DNA of 6,953 nucleotides from the NCBI GenBank assembly GCA_018821685.1, contig JAHJLO010000100.1:1-6953 (forward strand). Direction: 5' to 3'. A program made the translations under genes and the position numbers. Shown piece by piece: positions 6,008 through 6,953 of this stretch (positions are counted from its first letter, which is position 1; every line of letters begins with the position of its first letter). The notes below the pieces were generated by a model that worked only from the letters and a program-made list of their open reading frames with translations, was not told the origin of the DNA and made no database searches. This stretch comes from Patescibacteria group bacterium. GTDB lineage: Bacteria > Patescibacteriota > Minisyncoccia > Phycocordibacterales > UBA12079.

Positions 6008-6025
6008 TAAATTGCAAAAAATAAA

Positions 6026-6907
6026 ATGAAAAATAGAGATTTTAAAAAAGAAATATTAAAAACAATTGAAACAAAAAAAATTGAACCAAAATCAAAATGG
6101 CAATTTTTATTGAGAGATTCTATTGTTTGGGTTTTTGGTTTTATTTCAGTTATTGCTGGGGGTATTTTTGCCTCGGTTATCATTTTTAGTTTATTTAATA
6201 GCGATTGGGAAGTATATCGTTTGGTAAAAGGAAGTTTTTTGGAATTTATTCCTATTGTCTGGATTTTTGTTTTTGCAATTTTTATTTTTGTTGCTGATTA
6301 TAATTTTAAACACACAAAAAAGGGCTATCGTTATGGTGTGACAAAAGTAATTCTTCTATCATCTTTGGCGAGTATTCTATTGGGGTTTGTTTTTTACGCG
6401 ACTGGATTAAGTCACTTAACTGATCGAGTATTAGATAGAGGAATTCCAGGATATACAGGTGTTGAGAAAAGAAAAGAGATGATGACAAATCAGCCCGAGA
6501 AAGGTTTATTGGCAGGAACATTAGTTTTGTCACCGAGAAGCGATGCTCTGGTTTTAAAAGATTTTGATGGTAAAGAATGGGATGTTATTGTCGGTAAATT
6601 ACTCCCCGTTCATTTTATTATTTTAGATAATGTAGAAACAGTCGCTTTTATTGGTAATATAATCGGTGAGAATACTTTTGAGGCTTGCGATGTTAAGCCT
6701 TGGCAAATAAGAGGAGAGAGTCTTTATTTAAGAGAAAAAATATTTAATCAAATGAAAGATTCTGGAATAGAACCACCTGTGGATGATATTGACAGGCTGA
6801 GAAAAAGATTTGAAGAAGAAAACTTAGATGAAAGAAATATTTTTCAGTTGCGTAATAATGTTTGTGAAGAAGGAACATCAACTCCTTTTTTCACAAAACC
6901 TAGGTAA
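6026..6907 (+). CDS. Three-helix membrane protein, putative ECF anti-sigma/regulator
   Basis: This is a protein without a named family that I can assign with certainty; I recall similar proteins beside ECF sigma genes in Patescibacteria. Residues 1-30 are basic and probably cytoplasmic. Three membrane helices follow, at about 32-57, 71-91 and 106-127, with a basic loop HTKKGYRYG (96-104) between the last two, which by the positive-inside rule puts the rest outside. The outer part (about 150-230) looks beta-rich (LLAGTLVLSP, DALVLKDFDGKEWDVIV, FEACDVKPW), perhaps an OB-like barrel. A charged helical stretch (235-272) and a hydrophilic tail follow. The position 18 bases after an ECF sigma gene is that of an anti-sigma factor, but the classical zinc anti-sigma motif (HxxxCxxC) is missing: the only cysteines are C221 and C280, both outside. 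If it does hold the sigma factor, it must do so through the short N-terminus or the loop. Alternatives are a sigma-controlled target gene or a membrane stress sensor. Confidence 0.7.
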   Translation: MKNRDFKKEILKTIETKKIEPKSKWQFLLRDSIVWVFGFISVIAGGIFASVIIFSLFNSDWEVYRLVKGSFLEFIPIVWIFVFAIFIFVADYNFKHTKKGYRYGVTKVILLSSLASILLGFVFYATGLSHLTDRVLDRGIPGYTGVEKRKEMMTNQPEKGLLAGTLVLSPRSDALVLKDFDGKEWDVIVGKLLPVHFIILDNVETVAFIGNIIGENTFEACDVKPWQIRGESLYLREKIFNQMKDSGIEPPVDDIDRLRKRFEEENLDERNIFQLRNNVCEEGTSTPFFTKPR

Positions 6908-6919
6908 TTAAAAATTAAG

Positions 6920-6952
6920 TTTATCTTGATTCATCAGAGATGAAGAGATAAA
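6920..6952 (+). terminator. Nested hairpin after the last gene, possible terminator
   Basis: TTTATCT (6920-6926) pairs with AGATAAA (6946-6952), and inside it TTCATC (6930-6935) pairs with GATGAA (6939-6944) around the loop AGA, with TGA opposite G unpaired between the stems. It begins 13 bases after the stop codon of the membrane-protein gene. The window ends before any T-run could be seen, so its role as the operon terminator is unproven. Confidence 0.4.
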
Positions 6953-6953
6953 A

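Noticed and set aside
1..6953. Recoded TGA (glycine, as in Gracilibacteria/SR1) and CRISPR or tRNA genes
   Set aside because: The main genes are full length with the standard code, all visible stops at real gene ends are TAA, and no regularly spaced repeats or cloverleaf-like sequences were found by eye.

Overview
The window is AT-rich, uses the standard genetic code (every gene recognised here except the frameshifted one is an intact frame ending in TAA; no in-frame TGA is needed) and looks like a genome fragment of a Candidate Phyla Radiation (Patescibacteria, Parcubacteria-like) bacterium. That placement is an inference from the gene types: an extended MacA-type adaptor with a MacB-type ABC pair, and an ECF sigma factor followed by a three-helix membrane protein of a kind I associate with this group. 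No rRNA or phylogenetic marker is present to prove it.

Region 1 (1-598) is the 3' part of a DEDDh 3'-5' exonuclease with an ExoX-type C-terminal domain; its start and first catalytic motif lie before the window. Region 2 (599-893) has no gene but holds several inverted repeats: a terminator-like hairpin (691-736) whose left arm resembles an IS3-family insertion-sequence end, a perfect loopless 36-bp palindrome (740-775), and a strong hairpin (849-880) that terminates the leftward gene beyond it.

Region 3 (894-1668) carries two small leftward genes for paralogous zinc-ribbon-like proteins. Each has its own strong Shine-Dalgarno, its own terminator, and a promoter region that shares an identical 16-nt block. 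The upstream copy (1356-1560) is split by a one-base frameshift at a run of eight A residues; removing one A restores a protein with two CxxC pairs matching its neighbour.

Region 4 (1669-6907) is a tight rightward cluster: membrane-fusion adaptor, ABC ATPase, MacB/FtsX-type permease, ECF sigma factor and a three-helix membrane protein. The first three probably form one ATP-driven export or efflux complex. The last two probably form a sigma/regulator pair sensing the envelope. The 54-bp gap between the permease and the sigma gene shows no terminator, so the regulator may be co-transcribed with the transporter. None of the five rightward genes has a visible Shine-Dalgarno, unlike the two leftward ones. 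A nested hairpin at the window's right edge may close the cluster.
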